From contig JAFGAX010000106.1 in the NCBI GenBank assembly GCA_016933415.1, forward strand, positions 1 to 48,034: a DNA stretch of 48,034 nucleotides, given 5' to 3'. A program made the translations under genes and the position numbers. Positions 22,801-30,502 of this stretch are shown here, one piece after another (the first letter of the stretch is position 1; each line of letters opens with the position of its first letter). The notes beneath the pieces are model-generated. The model searched no databases. It was given only the letters and a program-made list of their open reading frames with translations, and was not told where the DNA came from. This DNA is from a bacterium (GTDB taxonomy: Bacteria > Zhuqueibacterota > QNDG01 > DTFT01).

Positions 22801-23771
22801 AACCGGGCCGCCTGACCTGTGCCGTGGACAGGAGCCGCCTGAGCCTGGTCCGGGACGCGGCATCAAACAGGCTGACCGGCGAAATCATCCTGGGCGAATG
22901 CCGCTACCTGCAGACTATGAAAGCGTCCGATTTCCTGTCCATGACCCGGTCTCCGGCCCGGACTTCTTCGCCGCTTCCGGATGAAGTGCGGGACATGGCG
23001 TTGAACGTCCGGATCACCGGCGGCCGCGAAGTCTGGATCGACAACAACCTCGCCCGGGTCCGTTTCCAGCCGGAACTGGCCGTGTCCGGCCGCGTCTCGA
23101 ACCCGGAATTAACCGGCCGTCTGACCACGCATGAAGGAACGGTGCAGTATCTCGATCATGCTTTCACGCTGAAAAAAGGCACCGCGGATTTCGCCACGGC
23201 CGGCCGGATCAACCCCATTCTGGACATCGAAGCCGAAGCCCGGCTCAGGAATTATCAGACCTATTCAGGCACGCCCTATGTCGTGACCCTGACGCTCCAG
23301 GGTCCGCTGGATCAGGCGGATTTCGTTCTCGCCTCCGTGCCCCAGGCCTCCAGGACGGACATCCTCTCCCTGCTCACGTTCGGCGCCACGCGGGATGAAC
23401 TCAACCGGACCCTTCCCTCGTCCGACAGGAACGGAGGCATGTCCGATGTGCTCATGGAGAGAGCCAAATCACTCTCCAGCCGGCGGGTTGCTTCCACGGC
23501 GGAAAATTATATGGGAACCCTGTTCCAGCTCGATTCCATGTCCATTGAGGGGAACCTGTTCCGGTTCGACAAGGAGTGGGGCCCGCGCCTGCAGGCCTCA
23601 AAACGGGTTTCACGCCGCGTCGCCCTGAATTATTCGACAACCGTCGGACACATGAACGAGGAATCCGTGCGCTTGAATGTGTGGATCGACCGTCGTTTTT
23701 CGGTTGAAGGCCAGGTGGACCGTATCGGCCGGTCCGGCATCGATCTCAAATACAAGATCAAGTTTCAGTGA
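19848..23771 (+). CDS. tamB: Translocation and assembly module TamB, with in-frame palindromic insertion
   Basis: 1307 residues. One N-terminal signal anchor (about 26-47) is followed by a very long beta-helical AsmA-like region and the conserved C-terminal TamB domain (DUF490), e.g. WIDNNLARVRFQPELAVSG, GTVQYLDHAFTLKKGTADF, and near the end DILSLLTFGATRDEL. TamB bridges inner and outer membranes and moves phospholipid or assists outer-membrane protein insertion with the Omp85 partner encoded next (23800). Residues about 285-351 are encoded by an inserted palindromic element (20696-20903) and are not TamB-like. A Ser/Phe low-complexity stretch is at about residues 534-549. The GTG start is weakly supported; a later GTG (residue 23) is possible. 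Confidence 0.88.
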   Translation: MPDSPRSPTARADGSDRERLDAVISRPVKILLLFAVLLIASIAAVLAGRSIASGWLEKQIVTAVRRGTGADCSIGLLRIGLIGGIRMESVRISEAGADSPPLLAITQIRIHSPLPEWLRSGRLFISIRVDTVSVDVRRIGRLSGTEDRPESGASLPAVGGRFPMNAEIRLRFLCVHEGRPDSCLASMDGMVLRAARPASDPSVSFRATADTIRVFLNQTAVSINRPVLNGMMDSSAVTIGSCEAEIPGGRMTAEGRIAPLGRDWRMHGGLTFRTAVESWPRRLIEGPRRKQRSITRNLDDGRRPASRDQAISCLLVEGKRRGIRPVGAARSPFSNHPENWNQNNRASGRPIENADVQVPVSGIVEGRLNADCSLRRPVVTWNVEAAGLSFRSGVIQNIRSSGVWNGDSVVLDAFSLTAGAGSVSGSGMWTFRGSRRARLSASFRQMDIPFLSGWFMSSDAPVRGALSGDIRIDAFPDDPGRLSATSTVAAENLKISGRPLDPLRLDLDIGNGRADVRITGKGLSASLEGVWPPISSGSSVSSFSSFSSGGAFSVRLDDSFAAVFLPEGWTAAGPAGITGLYRVHGETAEAEADFTVAGIRTAAWALDSLAGPLRFRLEFRSRSWSAEGADILCAARAFRTEDTLKMGGRIRMAASLIPGDGHPSGSLRMAVRPLSIGGMTADSVFLDAGLEHRMLRINRFSYTPDSNTIDLTGWIPVGPDRYGSWKPDPTKPFDLRLTGQDIRLEPLRPFLPGSLRIGGLSTFDLRITGTLADPTLDGRWSGLRASFRGTGIPEIDSVSWAAVFLDSTVRIESLAGRVNGIPLALSSDIGYTLGEKPFLAGTASFLRPAGIRSGFFFASDSMRGSLTVDSLHLALLDSLFPESSPVKNMSGVVRADLAFSVRPGSPLLTGRLSGSGLNFTAAGTELGAGNGRLSVRFARDTIAVDTLSLPVLGGSADVRGRLRHKGGRLSAWNLNAELRNIRIREPGRLTCAVDRSRLSLVRDAASNRLTGEIILGECRYLQTMKASDFLSMTRSPARTSSPLPDEVRDMALNVRITGGREVWIDNNLARVRFQPELAVSGRVSNPELTGRLTTHEGTVQYLDHAFTLKKGTADFATAGRINPILDIEAEARLRNYQTYSGTPYVVTLTLQGPLDQADFVLASVPQASRTDILSLLTFGATRDELNRTLPSSDRNGGMSDVLMERAKSLSSRRVASTAENYMGTLFQLDSMSIEGNLFRFDKEWGPRLQASKRVSRRVALNYSTTVGHMNEESVRLNVWIDRRFSVEGQVDRIGRSGIDLKYKIKFQ
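20696..20903. mobile_element. In-frame palindromic insertion in tamB (element copy C plus hairpin)
   Basis: Outer stem CCCCGCCGC (20706-20714) / GCGGCGGGG (20804-20812). Inner hairpins: CCCGC-ttc-GCGGG (20757-20769) and GCCTTC-tggtt-GAAGGC (20785-20801). A second structure follows: a perfect 15-bp inverted repeat, 20829-20843 with 20880-20894, holding an inner TCCAG-aaaa-CTGGA hairpin. The heptamer GATTGAA occurs at 20696-20702 and again at 20897-20903. The distance is 201 bp, exactly 67 codons, and removing it would join PRRLIE to NADVQVPVSG in frame. It may be a target duplication, but copy A is also preceded by GATTGAAG, so part of it could belong to the element. Confidence 0.75.
21465..21491. 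repeat. 9-bp tandem repeat in tamB (Phe-Ser-Ser codons)
   Basis: Three units of (G/T)TTTCTTCC in frame within a Ser-rich stretch. Its length can change without a frameshift. Confidence 0.7.
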
Positions 23772-23799
23772 TCCTGCACCCTATCGGAGTGATTCCCGG

Positions 23800-25605
23800 A
23801 TGATCGGACACCGGCTTCTTTTTCCGGCCCTGGTTTCGATCGGCTTGTCGGTTCGGCCGGCCGCGGCTGTTGACGCGCTTCCCGACGCGCCCCCGGGATA
23901 TTCCGTCGCCGGCCTTCAAATCGCCGGAGCCGGAGCGGTTCCGGAATCGAAACTGAGAAAGTGCATGATCACCCGGCCCTCTTCCCGCTTCAAAAAGGCC
24001 CCTTACGTCGCCCGGATACTCGAAGGCGACCTCCGGAGCCTCATGGACTGCTACCGCGACCACGGGTACTGGGAGGCCGAAGTCGAGAACGCGGATGTCC
24101 GGATCGATTCCCTGAAAAAAAAGGTCCGCATTTCGATACGGGTCTCGGAAGGACGGCCTTCCCGGATCGGCATGATCTCGATCGCGGGAAACGCCGCGTT
24201 CCGGGACTCCCTGATCATCGGCTGGCTCCCGCTCTCGCGCGGCGGCATTCTGAAACGGTCTCTGCTCGACGAGTCGCGGAACGCGATTCTCCGGAACCTC
24301 TCGGACCGCGGTTATATCGACAGCCGCGCGGACATCGACTTCCAGATCAACGCGGAGACGGCCGAAGCATTCGTGCGCATCCGGATCGAGGAGGGACCTC
24401 CTTCCCTCATCGGCGCCATACAGCTTCCCCCGCTGGAGAAAACCCGCGCGTCCGTGGTCCTGCGCGAACTCACTTTTCAAAGCGGCGACACGGTGCGGGT
24501 CCGGGACCTCCTGGAATCGCAGAGAAAACTGTACCTGACCGGCCTGTTCGAGAGCGTGTTCATCCGCCCGGCCGACACGACCGCTTCGAACGGGCCGGAA
24601 CGGGACATGATTCTGGAATTGAAGGAGAAAAAATCCGGGGAGTTCAATGTTTCCGTCGGGTACGGATACTGGGAAAAAGTCAGGGGCGGAATGGAGCTGT
24701 TCAACACCAATACGGCCGGCACCGCGAGAAAATTCGGCGTTTCACTGAAGGGTAGCTTCAAGTACTGGGGGGCCGAATGCTCGTTTTCCGAGCCCTGGAC
24801 ATTCGGGAGACCGTTCCGCACGGACGTGATCGTCAGGGCCGACCGGACGGAGGAGCCCGGCTACGACGTCGAACGCTTCGGCGGCCGCGTGACCGTGGGA
24901 AGGCGGTGGCGGAACGGGATCCGGTTGTCCGGCCAGTATATCAACGAGGCCTCCCGCCTGGTCCGCATCCGCATCGATCCCGTTCCCGCGGCCCTGACCA
25001 GCTACATCCACAGCATCGGTCTGACGGCCGGCCGCGACACCCGGGACAATCCGTTCAACCCCGGACGGGGTTCCACCGTCGAATTTCGCAATGAACTGGC
25101 GGGCGGGCTGTCGAAGAAATCAGCGTCCTTCGGCCGTTCGACCCTGATCGCGCGGATCTATGTCCCGGCCGCCGGCCGCACGGTGCTGGCATCCGCCTTG
25201 GAGATCGGGTGGGTCGGCGCCTTGAACCCGGACCGGGAGATCCCCCTGAACGAACGGTTTTACGCAGGAGACGCGTCCGCGCTCCGGGGTTTTCCGTACA
25301 AGACCGCCGGGCCCCTGGACCGCAAACGCGTCCCCCTGGGCGGAAAATTCAAGCTGGTCTGGAATGCGGCGGAATGGCGCGTGCCGGTTTACCGGATGGT
25401 TTCCGCGGCTGTTTTCTGGGACGTTGGAAATGTCTGGGCCGATGCGGCGTCAGCCGGACTGAAGGGCATGCGGCACACGGCCGGATTCGGCGCCAGGGCC
25501 GCGACGCCCGTGGGCGTGCTCCGTCTGGATCTGGGTTTCATCGTGGATCGCAGGGACCGCGAGCCGGGGATGCAGGTAATTTTCAACATGGGACAGGCGT
25601 TCTGA
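23800..25605 (+). CDS. tamA: Omp85-family outer membrane assembly protein (TamA/BamA-like)
   Basis: 601 residues. Signal peptide (1 to about 24, ending RPAAAVDA), then POTRA-like units (VAGLQIAGAGAVPESKLRK, IGMISIAGNAAFRDSLIIG, IGAIQLPPLEKTRASV) and a C-terminal 16-strand barrel with the Omp85 signature RFYAGDASALRGF and a final strand ending in Phe (NMGQAF). Directly downstream of tamB, so it is most likely the TamA partner; BamA is less likely given only about three POTRA domains. Start ATG 23800 gives the signal peptide. Confidence 0.85.
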   Translation: MIGHRLLFPALVSIGLSVRPAAAVDALPDAPPGYSVAGLQIAGAGAVPESKLRKCMITRPSSRFKKAPYVARILEGDLRSLMDCYRDHGYWEAEVENADVRIDSLKKKVRISIRVSEGRPSRIGMISIAGNAAFRDSLIIGWLPLSRGGILKRSLLDESRNAILRNLSDRGYIDSRADIDFQINAETAEAFVRIRIEEGPPSLIGAIQLPPLEKTRASVVLRELTFQSGDTVRVRDLLESQRKLYLTGLFESVFIRPADTTASNGPERDMILELKEKKSGEFNVSVGYGYWEKVRGGMELFNTNTAGTARKFGVSLKGSFKYWGAECSFSEPWTFGRPFRTDVIVRADRTEEPGYDVERFGGRVTVGRRWRNGIRLSGQYINEASRLVRIRIDPVPAALTSYIHSIGLTAGRDTRDNPFNPGRGSTVEFRNELAGGLSKKSASFGRSTLIARIYVPAAGRTVLASALEIGWVGALNPDREIPLNERFYAGDASALRGFPYKTAGPLDRKRVPLGGKFKLVWNAAEWRVPVYRMVSAAVFWDVGNVWADAASAGLKGMRHTAGFGARAATPVGVLRLDLGFIVDRRDREPGMQVIFNMGQAF

Positions 25606-25652
25606 AAGGACGAATCCCGACGGCTCCGACTGGCTGGATCAGATCCCCGTCG

Positions 25653-26102
25653 TCAGCCGGATGCCTTGCCGGATTCCTTCAGGTTCTCCGGCATCCCCTC
25701 CACATAGACACGGATTTCATCCCGGACCCGCCTGTAGTGGCCGAACGCCTCGTCTTCCGTAGCCGCGGATTTCGTCAGCCTGGGAGGATCGTCGAAGCCT
25801 TTGTGAATTCGCACGGTCTTTCCGGGGAAGAACGGGCAGGATTCGTTCGCCGCGTCGCAGACCGTGACCACATAATCGAACGTTTGATCCTTTAGCTCAC
25901 TCAGGTGCTTGGACCTGTGTCCGGAGATATCCACGCCCGCCTCTGCCATCGCTTTGACGGCAAACGGATTCATGCCGTGCGTTTCGATACCCGCCGAATA
26001 CGGCTCAATAACATCTGATTTGAGATGACGGGCCCATCCTTCGGCCATCTGGCTTCTGCAGGAGTTGCCCGTGCAGAGGAAGAGGATTTTTATTTTTTCC
26101 AT
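25653..26102 (-). CDS. arsC: Arsenate reductase, thioredoxin-coupled (LMW phosphatase type)
   Basis: 149 residues. The P-loop FLCTGNSCRSQMAEG carries Cys10 and Cys15; the redox pair Cys82 and Cys89 lies in VTVCDAANESCPFF; the Asp region is DDPPR. It reduces arsenate to arsenite using three Cys and thioredoxin (2654 or the island's own redox proteins). Last gene of the arsenic operon, 28 nt after ccdA; convergent with tamA. Confidence 0.93.
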   Translation of the reverse strand: MEKIKILFLCTGNSCRSQMAEGWARHLKSDVIEPYSAGIETHGMNPFAVKAMAEAGVDISGHRSKHLSELKDQTFDYVVTVCDAANESCPFFPGKTVRIHKGFDDPPRLTKSAATEDEAFGHYRRVRDEIRVYVEGMPENLKESGKASG

Positions 26103-26130
26103 TTGATCGTCTCCTCATCCGTCACCGCGC

Positions 26131-26832
26131 TCAGATCGTCATCCATATCATGTAACCACCCCCCAGAATGACAAGCGCTCCGCAGACCCTTTTCAGAATC
26201 ACCGCGCCCTTCGAGCGTTCGTTCCAATGCAGGTATTTCTGCACCATGCTGGTGAAGGTCCCGGCCAGCACGATGACCGAGCAGTGCCCGATCGCGTAGA
26301 GCAGCACCAGGAAAACGGCAAAGGGCAGGTTCGTGGAAGCGGCCTGAAACGCGATGCCCAGCATGGGCGCCATGTAGGCGAACGTGCAGGGCCCCAGGGC
26401 CACGCCGAACAGAAGGCCGATCACGAATGCGGCCAGGGCGCCTTTTCGTTTTGTCTTCGGCTGACCGGAGACTCCCAGAAACGGGATATGAATGACATCC
26501 AGCAGGTGCAGACCGATCACAAAAAATATCACGGCCACGAAGTAATTGCCGGTTTTCCCCGCGTCGCCCATGATGCGTCCCATCAGGCCCGTGATCAGTC
26601 CGATGACCCCGATGGTGATGAGAATGCCGGCCGAAAACAACGATGCCAGGACAAAGGCGCGTTTCTTCGTGACGATTCCCTGGCCGTTGATGAAGCCGAC
26701 AATCAGTGGAATGGAGGACAGATGGCACGGGCTGAGGAGGATGCTCAGGATGCCCCAGGTGAAAGAAGCGGTCAGGGCCAGCCAGGCCGATCCGGTCAGA
26801 CTATGGGTGAGCCAGACGAAAAGATTTTCCAT
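26131..26832 (-). CDS. ccdA: CcdA-like thiol:disulfide transmembrane electron carrier
   Basis: 233 residues with six to seven membrane helices. The two catalytic Cys lie in LLSPCHLSSIPL (Cys36) and GVALGPCTFAYMAP (Cys149). CcdA carries electrons from cytoplasmic thioredoxin to extracytoplasmic thiol proteins; here the partner is most likely the thioredoxin lipoprotein encoded just upstream. Confidence 0.9.
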   Translation of the reverse strand: MENLFVWLTHSLTGSAWLALTASFTWGILSILLSPCHLSSIPLIVGFINGQGIVTKKRAFVLASLFSAGILITIGVIGLITGLMGRIMGDAGKTGNYFVAVIFFVIGLHLLDVIHIPFLGVSGQPKTKRKGALAAFVIGLLFGVALGPCTFAYMAPMLGIAFQAASTNLPFAVFLVLLYAIGHCSVIVLAGTFTSMVQKYLHWNERSKGAVILKRVCGALVILGGGYMIWMTI

Positions 26833-26943
26833 TCAGGATTTCCGCTTTCAATCATGCGTTCATGTTTTCGTTCAGGGGCGGATCCTGCCATTTTCCGTGA
26901 TTCCGAGGCCGGAACCGATCACAGAATCCGGAGCGGCGGACAG

Positions 26944-27351
26944 TCACTGTACGCCCTTCATTTTAAGGATCTTGACCAGTTCTTCCTTAGGGAAAAACCC
27001 CTGGTGGCGGTGGTATTCCGCTCCGTTCCCGTCCAGGAAAACCTGGGTCGGAATGGCGCGTATGCCGTACTTTTCCGCGTACGGCCTGCCCGCATCGGTC
27101 CAGACGTCGACAAAGACCACGTCCACCTGATCGCCGTACTCCTTCTCGATATCCTCCATGATCGGCTGCATCATTTTGCACGGAATGCACTTGACCGATC
27201 CGAGTTCGACAAAGGTGACTTTCTTTTTCGAAACCGTCGCGGCGACCGGCTTCAGGTTCCCGGCGTTTTGTTTCCGGTCATCTCCTGAACATCCGGACGT
27301 CGAAAGGATGGACATCACAGCGATGAGTGCCATGGAAACGATTCTTTTCAT
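26944..27351 (-). CDS. Thioredoxin-fold lipoprotein (CIPC active site)
   Basis: 135 residues. The N-terminal signal ends in STSGC (Cys21, lipobox-like), then a thioredoxin fold with ELGSVKCIPCKMMQP (Cys55, Cys58) and cis-Pro loop RAIPTQVFLD. It is anchored in the periplasm and probably receives electrons from CcdA (next gene, 111 nt downstream). Substrate unknown; within an arsenic operon it could keep exported or surface thiols reduced. Confidence 0.88.
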   Translation of the reverse strand: MKRIVSMALIAVMSILSTSGCSGDDRKQNAGNLKPVAATVSKKKVTFVELGSVKCIPCKMMQPIMEDIEKEYGDQVDVVFVDVWTDAGRPYAEKYGIRAIPTQVFLDGNGAEYHRHQGFFPKEELVKILKMKGVQ

Positions 27352-27420
27352 TCGAACCTCCTGTTTTTCTTCTTCAAGCCGGATGTCGATCCCGACTCGA
27401 GCCGCCGCCCGCAGTTGCCC

Positions 27421-28317
27421 TTAAATAAACTTCTTGGTTTTGCACTTGTCGCATTCGAACTGAAGCGTGGTATGCGTGACCCTGAACCGGTCTCGGAGAA
27501 TTTTCTCGATCCGTTTTTGTATCCGCTCCGTCCGGCTCACCGGCATATCGTCCACGTCGACATGGGCCTCGAAATGGACGTCCGCATCGCTGAGTTTCCA
27601 GAGATGGCCGTGGTGAACGTTCTTCACGCCGGGCACGGATTCGATGGAACGCTGAACATCCCCCAGGTCTATCCCGGCGGGCGAAGTCATGAGAACCATG
27701 TCCGCTGATTCCTTCAGAATGCCGACGGTTTCCTTCAGGATGTACAGGGAGATGAGAATGGTCAGAACCGGATCGATCCATGCGGCCCTGAAGAGAACGA
27801 TGGCCGCCGCGCCCGCGATGACGGCCAGGCTGGACACCGCGTCGCCCATCAGATGGACGTAGGCGGACCGGACGTTGATGTTTTTCCGGGAATCCCGTCT
27901 CAGCAGGGCCATTCCGGCGAAATTCGCGAGAAAACCCGCGGCCGCAACCGCGAGCATGAGGCCGCCCGCAATCGGATTCGGGCTTGAAAACCGCCCCACC
28001 GCCTCGCGGATCAGAAAAACGCAGATGACGGCGAGAACCGTCGCATTCACGAGGGCCGCCAGCAGTTCCGCGCGCTTCCATCCGAAGGTGTGCTTCGGCG
28101 TCTTGGGTCTGCGGCTCATACGCACCGCGACCGCGCTGAGGATCAGAGCGAGGCTGTCGCCCAGGTTGTGCACCGCGTCTGAAAGAAGGGCGAGGCTTCC
28201 CGAAACGATTCCCCCTGCGATCTGAACCAGCGTGATGAACAGGTTCAGGGCGATCGTCAGGGTCAGTTTTTTTTCAAGACGGCCTTCAGAAGCCGGCCTT
28301 GTATGATTGTGCGCCAT
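27421..28317 (-). CDS. Cation diffusion facilitator (CDF) metal transporter
   Basis: About 298 residues, six membrane helices. Metal-site motifs are SDAVHNLGDSLAL (helix 2) and YVHLMGDAVSSLA (helix 5); the C-terminal cytoplasmic domain has NVHHGHLWKLSDADVHFEAH, and the protein ends in CDKCKTKKF. It exports Zn2+ or a similar divalent ion by proton exchange. ATG 28317 (MAHNH) is chosen; ATG 28329, four codons earlier with GGGAAG close by, is equally possible. Confidence 0.9.
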   Translation of the reverse strand: MAHNHTRPASEGRLEKKLTLTIALNLFITLVQIAGGIVSGSLALLSDAVHNLGDSLALILSAVAVRMSRRPKTPKHTFGWKRAELLAALVNATVLAVICVFLIREAVGRFSSPNPIAGGLMLAVAAAGFLANFAGMALLRRDSRKNINVRSAYVHLMGDAVSSLAVIAGAAAIVLFRAAWIDPVLTILISLYILKETVGILKESADMVLMTSPAGIDLGDVQRSIESVPGVKNVHHGHLWKLSDADVHFEAHVDVDDMPVSRTERIQKRIEKILRDRFRVTHTTLQFECDKCKTKKFI

Positions 28318-28337
28318 GGCCAGTCCCATTCTTCCCG

Positions 28338-28583
28338 TCAGGACGCATCCCCCTGCTGAAGCCATTCCTTGATCTGCCCGACATTGGGCATTTTCCCCTG
28401 AACCATGAGCCTGCCGTCCACGATCAAGGCCGGAGTGGACATGACGCCGCGCTCGATCATGGCATTGATGTCCGTCACCTTCACCACTTCGGCCGTGCGG
28501 CCGAGCTCTTCCAGCGCCTTTTTCACGTTCTCCACCGTGGCATTGCATTTCGGGCATCCTGAGCCCAGGACTTCGATTTTCAT
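28338..28583 (-). CDS. Small redox-active disulfide protein (thioredoxin_3 family, CPKC)
   Basis: 81 residues. Starts MKIEVLGSGCPKCNATVENV with CPxC active site and later cis-Pro STPALIVDG. Cytoplasmic. This family often accompanies ArsP-type permeases and probably reduces them or delivers substrate. Very good ribosome-binding site GGAGG 7 nt before ATG. Confidence 0.92.
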   Translation of the reverse strand: MKIEVLGSGCPKCNATVENVKKALEELGRTAEVVKVTDINAMIERGVMSTPALIVDGRLMVQGKMPNVGQIKEWLQQGDAS

Positions 28584-28645
28584 TGTAATTCCTCCGAATC
28601 TTTTTGGCGCGGGCCGGCGCCCGCGGCCGTCTTCATGTCCGCCGG

Positions 28646-29944
28646 TTAAAAAATGGAACCATAAATCAGCCCGGTGATCGTCGCCATGACGACCACCAGC
28701 GCGATGAAAACGACTGTTTTCTTCGTGCCCATGATGCTGCGGATGACCAGCATGCTGGGCAGGGAAAGCGCGGGCCCGGCCAGCAGCAGGGCGAGCGCCG
28801 GGCCCTTGCCCATGCCGTTCGCCATCAGCCCCTGCAGAATGGGCACTTCGGTCAGTGTGGCGAAATACATGAAAGCGCCGGATATGGACGCGAAGAAATT
28901 CGCGAGCAGGGAATTCCCGCCCACAGCCGAGCTGATCCACCGGGATGGAATGACACCCTCCTGTCCCACACGGCCGAGCAGAATGCCGGCTGCCAGGACG
29001 CCCCCCAGCAGGAGCGGAAGAATCTGCTTCAGAAAGCCCCAGGATGCCGTGAACCAGTCGCCTGATTCTCCCTTGTCCATGGCCGTGATCGCGCCGAGGC
29101 CGATTGCGCCCGCACCGAAGGCCAGCACCGGATTGTCCGGTAACACCAGGGCGAGGACGGCGACCGGCGCGGCCGCGGCGGTCACCTTCCACCAGGCCAG
29201 GTGGAACCAGAGAATCAGGATCAGGCCGAGCCCGGCCGCGAACAGGGACGTGATCAGCCACTTGACCGAGTAGACGGCATGCCATATCCCGTCCGGATTC
29301 AGCGGTTTGCCCCAGTTGGCGAACACCAGAATGCCGACCATGGACGCGAAGTACAGGGCGGTTTTCCAGAGCGGCCTCGTCTCCTTCGATTGCGTGACCG
29401 CCGGCGCGTTCACCCGACGATTCGCCTCTTCCTTCCGGAAAATGAGATGCATGAGCAGTCCGATCACCACACTGAAAAAGACCGCCCCGGCGGCCCGGGC
29501 AATGCCCATTTCCATCCCCAGTATTCTCGCGGTGAGTATGATCGCGAGAACGTTGATGGCCGGGCCCGAATACAGAAAAGCCGAAGCCGGGCCCAGACCC
29601 GCACCCATCCGGTAAATGCCCGCAAACAGCGGGAGCACGGTGCAGGAGCAGACGGCCAGAATCGTCCCGGACACGGACGCCACGCCGTACGCGAGAGCCT
29701 TTTTCGCCCCGGCGCCCAGGTATTTCATCACCGATTCCTGGCGGACGAACACACCGATGGCGCCCGCGATAAAGAAGGCGGGGATGAGACAGAGCACCAC
29801 ATGCTCGCGGGCGTACCATTTGACCAGGTGGAGCGCCTCCATGATCGCATTGTCAAAACGGGGCACGCCGACCGGCAGGTGATAGAGGCCGATAAACGCG
29901 GCCAGCACAAAGAGAAGCGTTTTCCACTCATTCTTCCAGTTCAT
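28646..29944 (-). CDS. arsP: ArsP-like permease (DUF318/PF03773)
   Basis: 432 residues with about ten membrane helices. The conserved motif ILAVCSCTVLPLFAGIYRMG carries the paired Cys99 and Cys101, followed by GPASAFLYSGPAINVLAI; a second half-repeat contains LTEVPILQGLM and GPALSLPSML. Members with this Cys pair export trivalent organoarsenicals. The immediate neighbours arsR and the CPKC protein support a role in arsenic export. Confidence 0.87.
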   Translation of the reverse strand: MNWKNEWKTLLFVLAAFIGLYHLPVGVPRFDNAIMEALHLVKWYAREHVVLCLIPAFFIAGAIGVFVRQESVMKYLGAGAKKALAYGVASVSGTILAVCSCTVLPLFAGIYRMGAGLGPASAFLYSGPAINVLAIILTARILGMEMGIARAAGAVFFSVVIGLLMHLIFRKEEANRRVNAPAVTQSKETRPLWKTALYFASMVGILVFANWGKPLNPDGIWHAVYSVKWLITSLFAAGLGLILILWFHLAWWKVTAAAAPVAVLALVLPDNPVLAFGAGAIGLGAITAMDKGESGDWFTASWGFLKQILPLLLGGVLAAGILLGRVGQEGVIPSRWISSAVGGNSLLANFFASISGAFMYFATLTEVPILQGLMANGMGKGPALALLLAGPALSLPSMLVIRSIMGTKKTVVFIALVVVMATITGLIYGSIF

Positions 29945-29965
29945 GCGGTTCTCCAGGCAGGTCTT

Positions 29966-30292
29966 TCATTGTTTCCGGATGGCTTTGATTTGTTCGGCCA
30001 GGCTGGCCTCCATCACCTCTCTTGAGCATCTCAGGAAATTCAAAGCGCACGGGATTTTCAGCGCATAATAGACATTCGTCCCCCGCTTCTCGATTCCGAC
30101 GATTCCCGCATTTTTCAGAAGCGACAGGTGCCTGGAAACCGTGGACGTGTCCGCCCCGACCATTTCCGTCAACTCGCAGACGCAATGCTCTTTTTTGCCC
30201 AGCGCGTCGACAAGGAACAGCCGGGTGGGATGCGCCAGGGCCTTCAGTATTTTGGCGTGCAGGGCGTATTTGCCGGTATCCGGTTTTTCCAA
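29966..30292 (-). CDS. arsR: ArsR-family arsenic/metal-sensing repressor
   Basis: 108 residues. Winged HTH with ALAHPTRLFLVDAL, the metal box EHCVCELTEM (Cys37, Cys39), recognition helix TSTVSRHLSLLKNAG and extra Cys at 82 and 89 that could complete a thiolate site. Promoter-proximal gene of a seven-gene minus-strand operon; the operator overlaps its own promoter (30316-30352). Confidence 0.93.
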   Translation of the reverse strand: MEKPDTGKYALHAKILKALAHPTRLFLVDALGKKEHCVCELTEMVGADTSTVSRHLSLLKNAGIVGIEKRGTNVYYALKIPCALNFLRCSREVMEASLAEQIKAIRKQ

Positions 30293-30315
30293 AGAAAGGC
30301 CTCTTCTTTATTGGT

Positions 30316-30352
30316 TATTTGGCAATATAGCCAAATAGAAAAACAAAGTCAA
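30316..30352 (-). promoter_or_regulatory. arsR operon promoter with operator over the -10 box
   Basis: On the minus strand: TTGACT (30347-30352), 17-bp spacer, TATATT (30324-30329). The -10 is exactly framed by the perfect inverted repeat TATTTGGC (30316-30323) / GCCAAATA (30330-30337). Binding of ArsR there would block RNA polymerase. Confidence 0.82.
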
Positions 30353-30395
30353 CAACAAAAGCCTCCCGCGAGCGGGTCAAAACCCGCGGGAGGCT
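30351..30395 (-). terminator. Rho-independent terminator of the M23-like lipoprotein gene
   Basis: Stem AGCCTCCCGCG (30360-30370) with CGCGGGAGGCT (30385-30395). On the minus strand it is followed by TTTTGTTGTT. Its T tract touches the -35 of the arsR promoter, insulating the arsenic operon from read-through. Confidence 0.8.
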
Positions 30396-30502
30396 GTCCG
30401 GGAATATTGAAACCTGAACGGTCTACAAGACCTTTCAGGTTTGTCTGTCCTATCCGGATATCCGCGACGCACCAATCGGGCCCGTCGCCGTTTTATAAGC
30501 CT

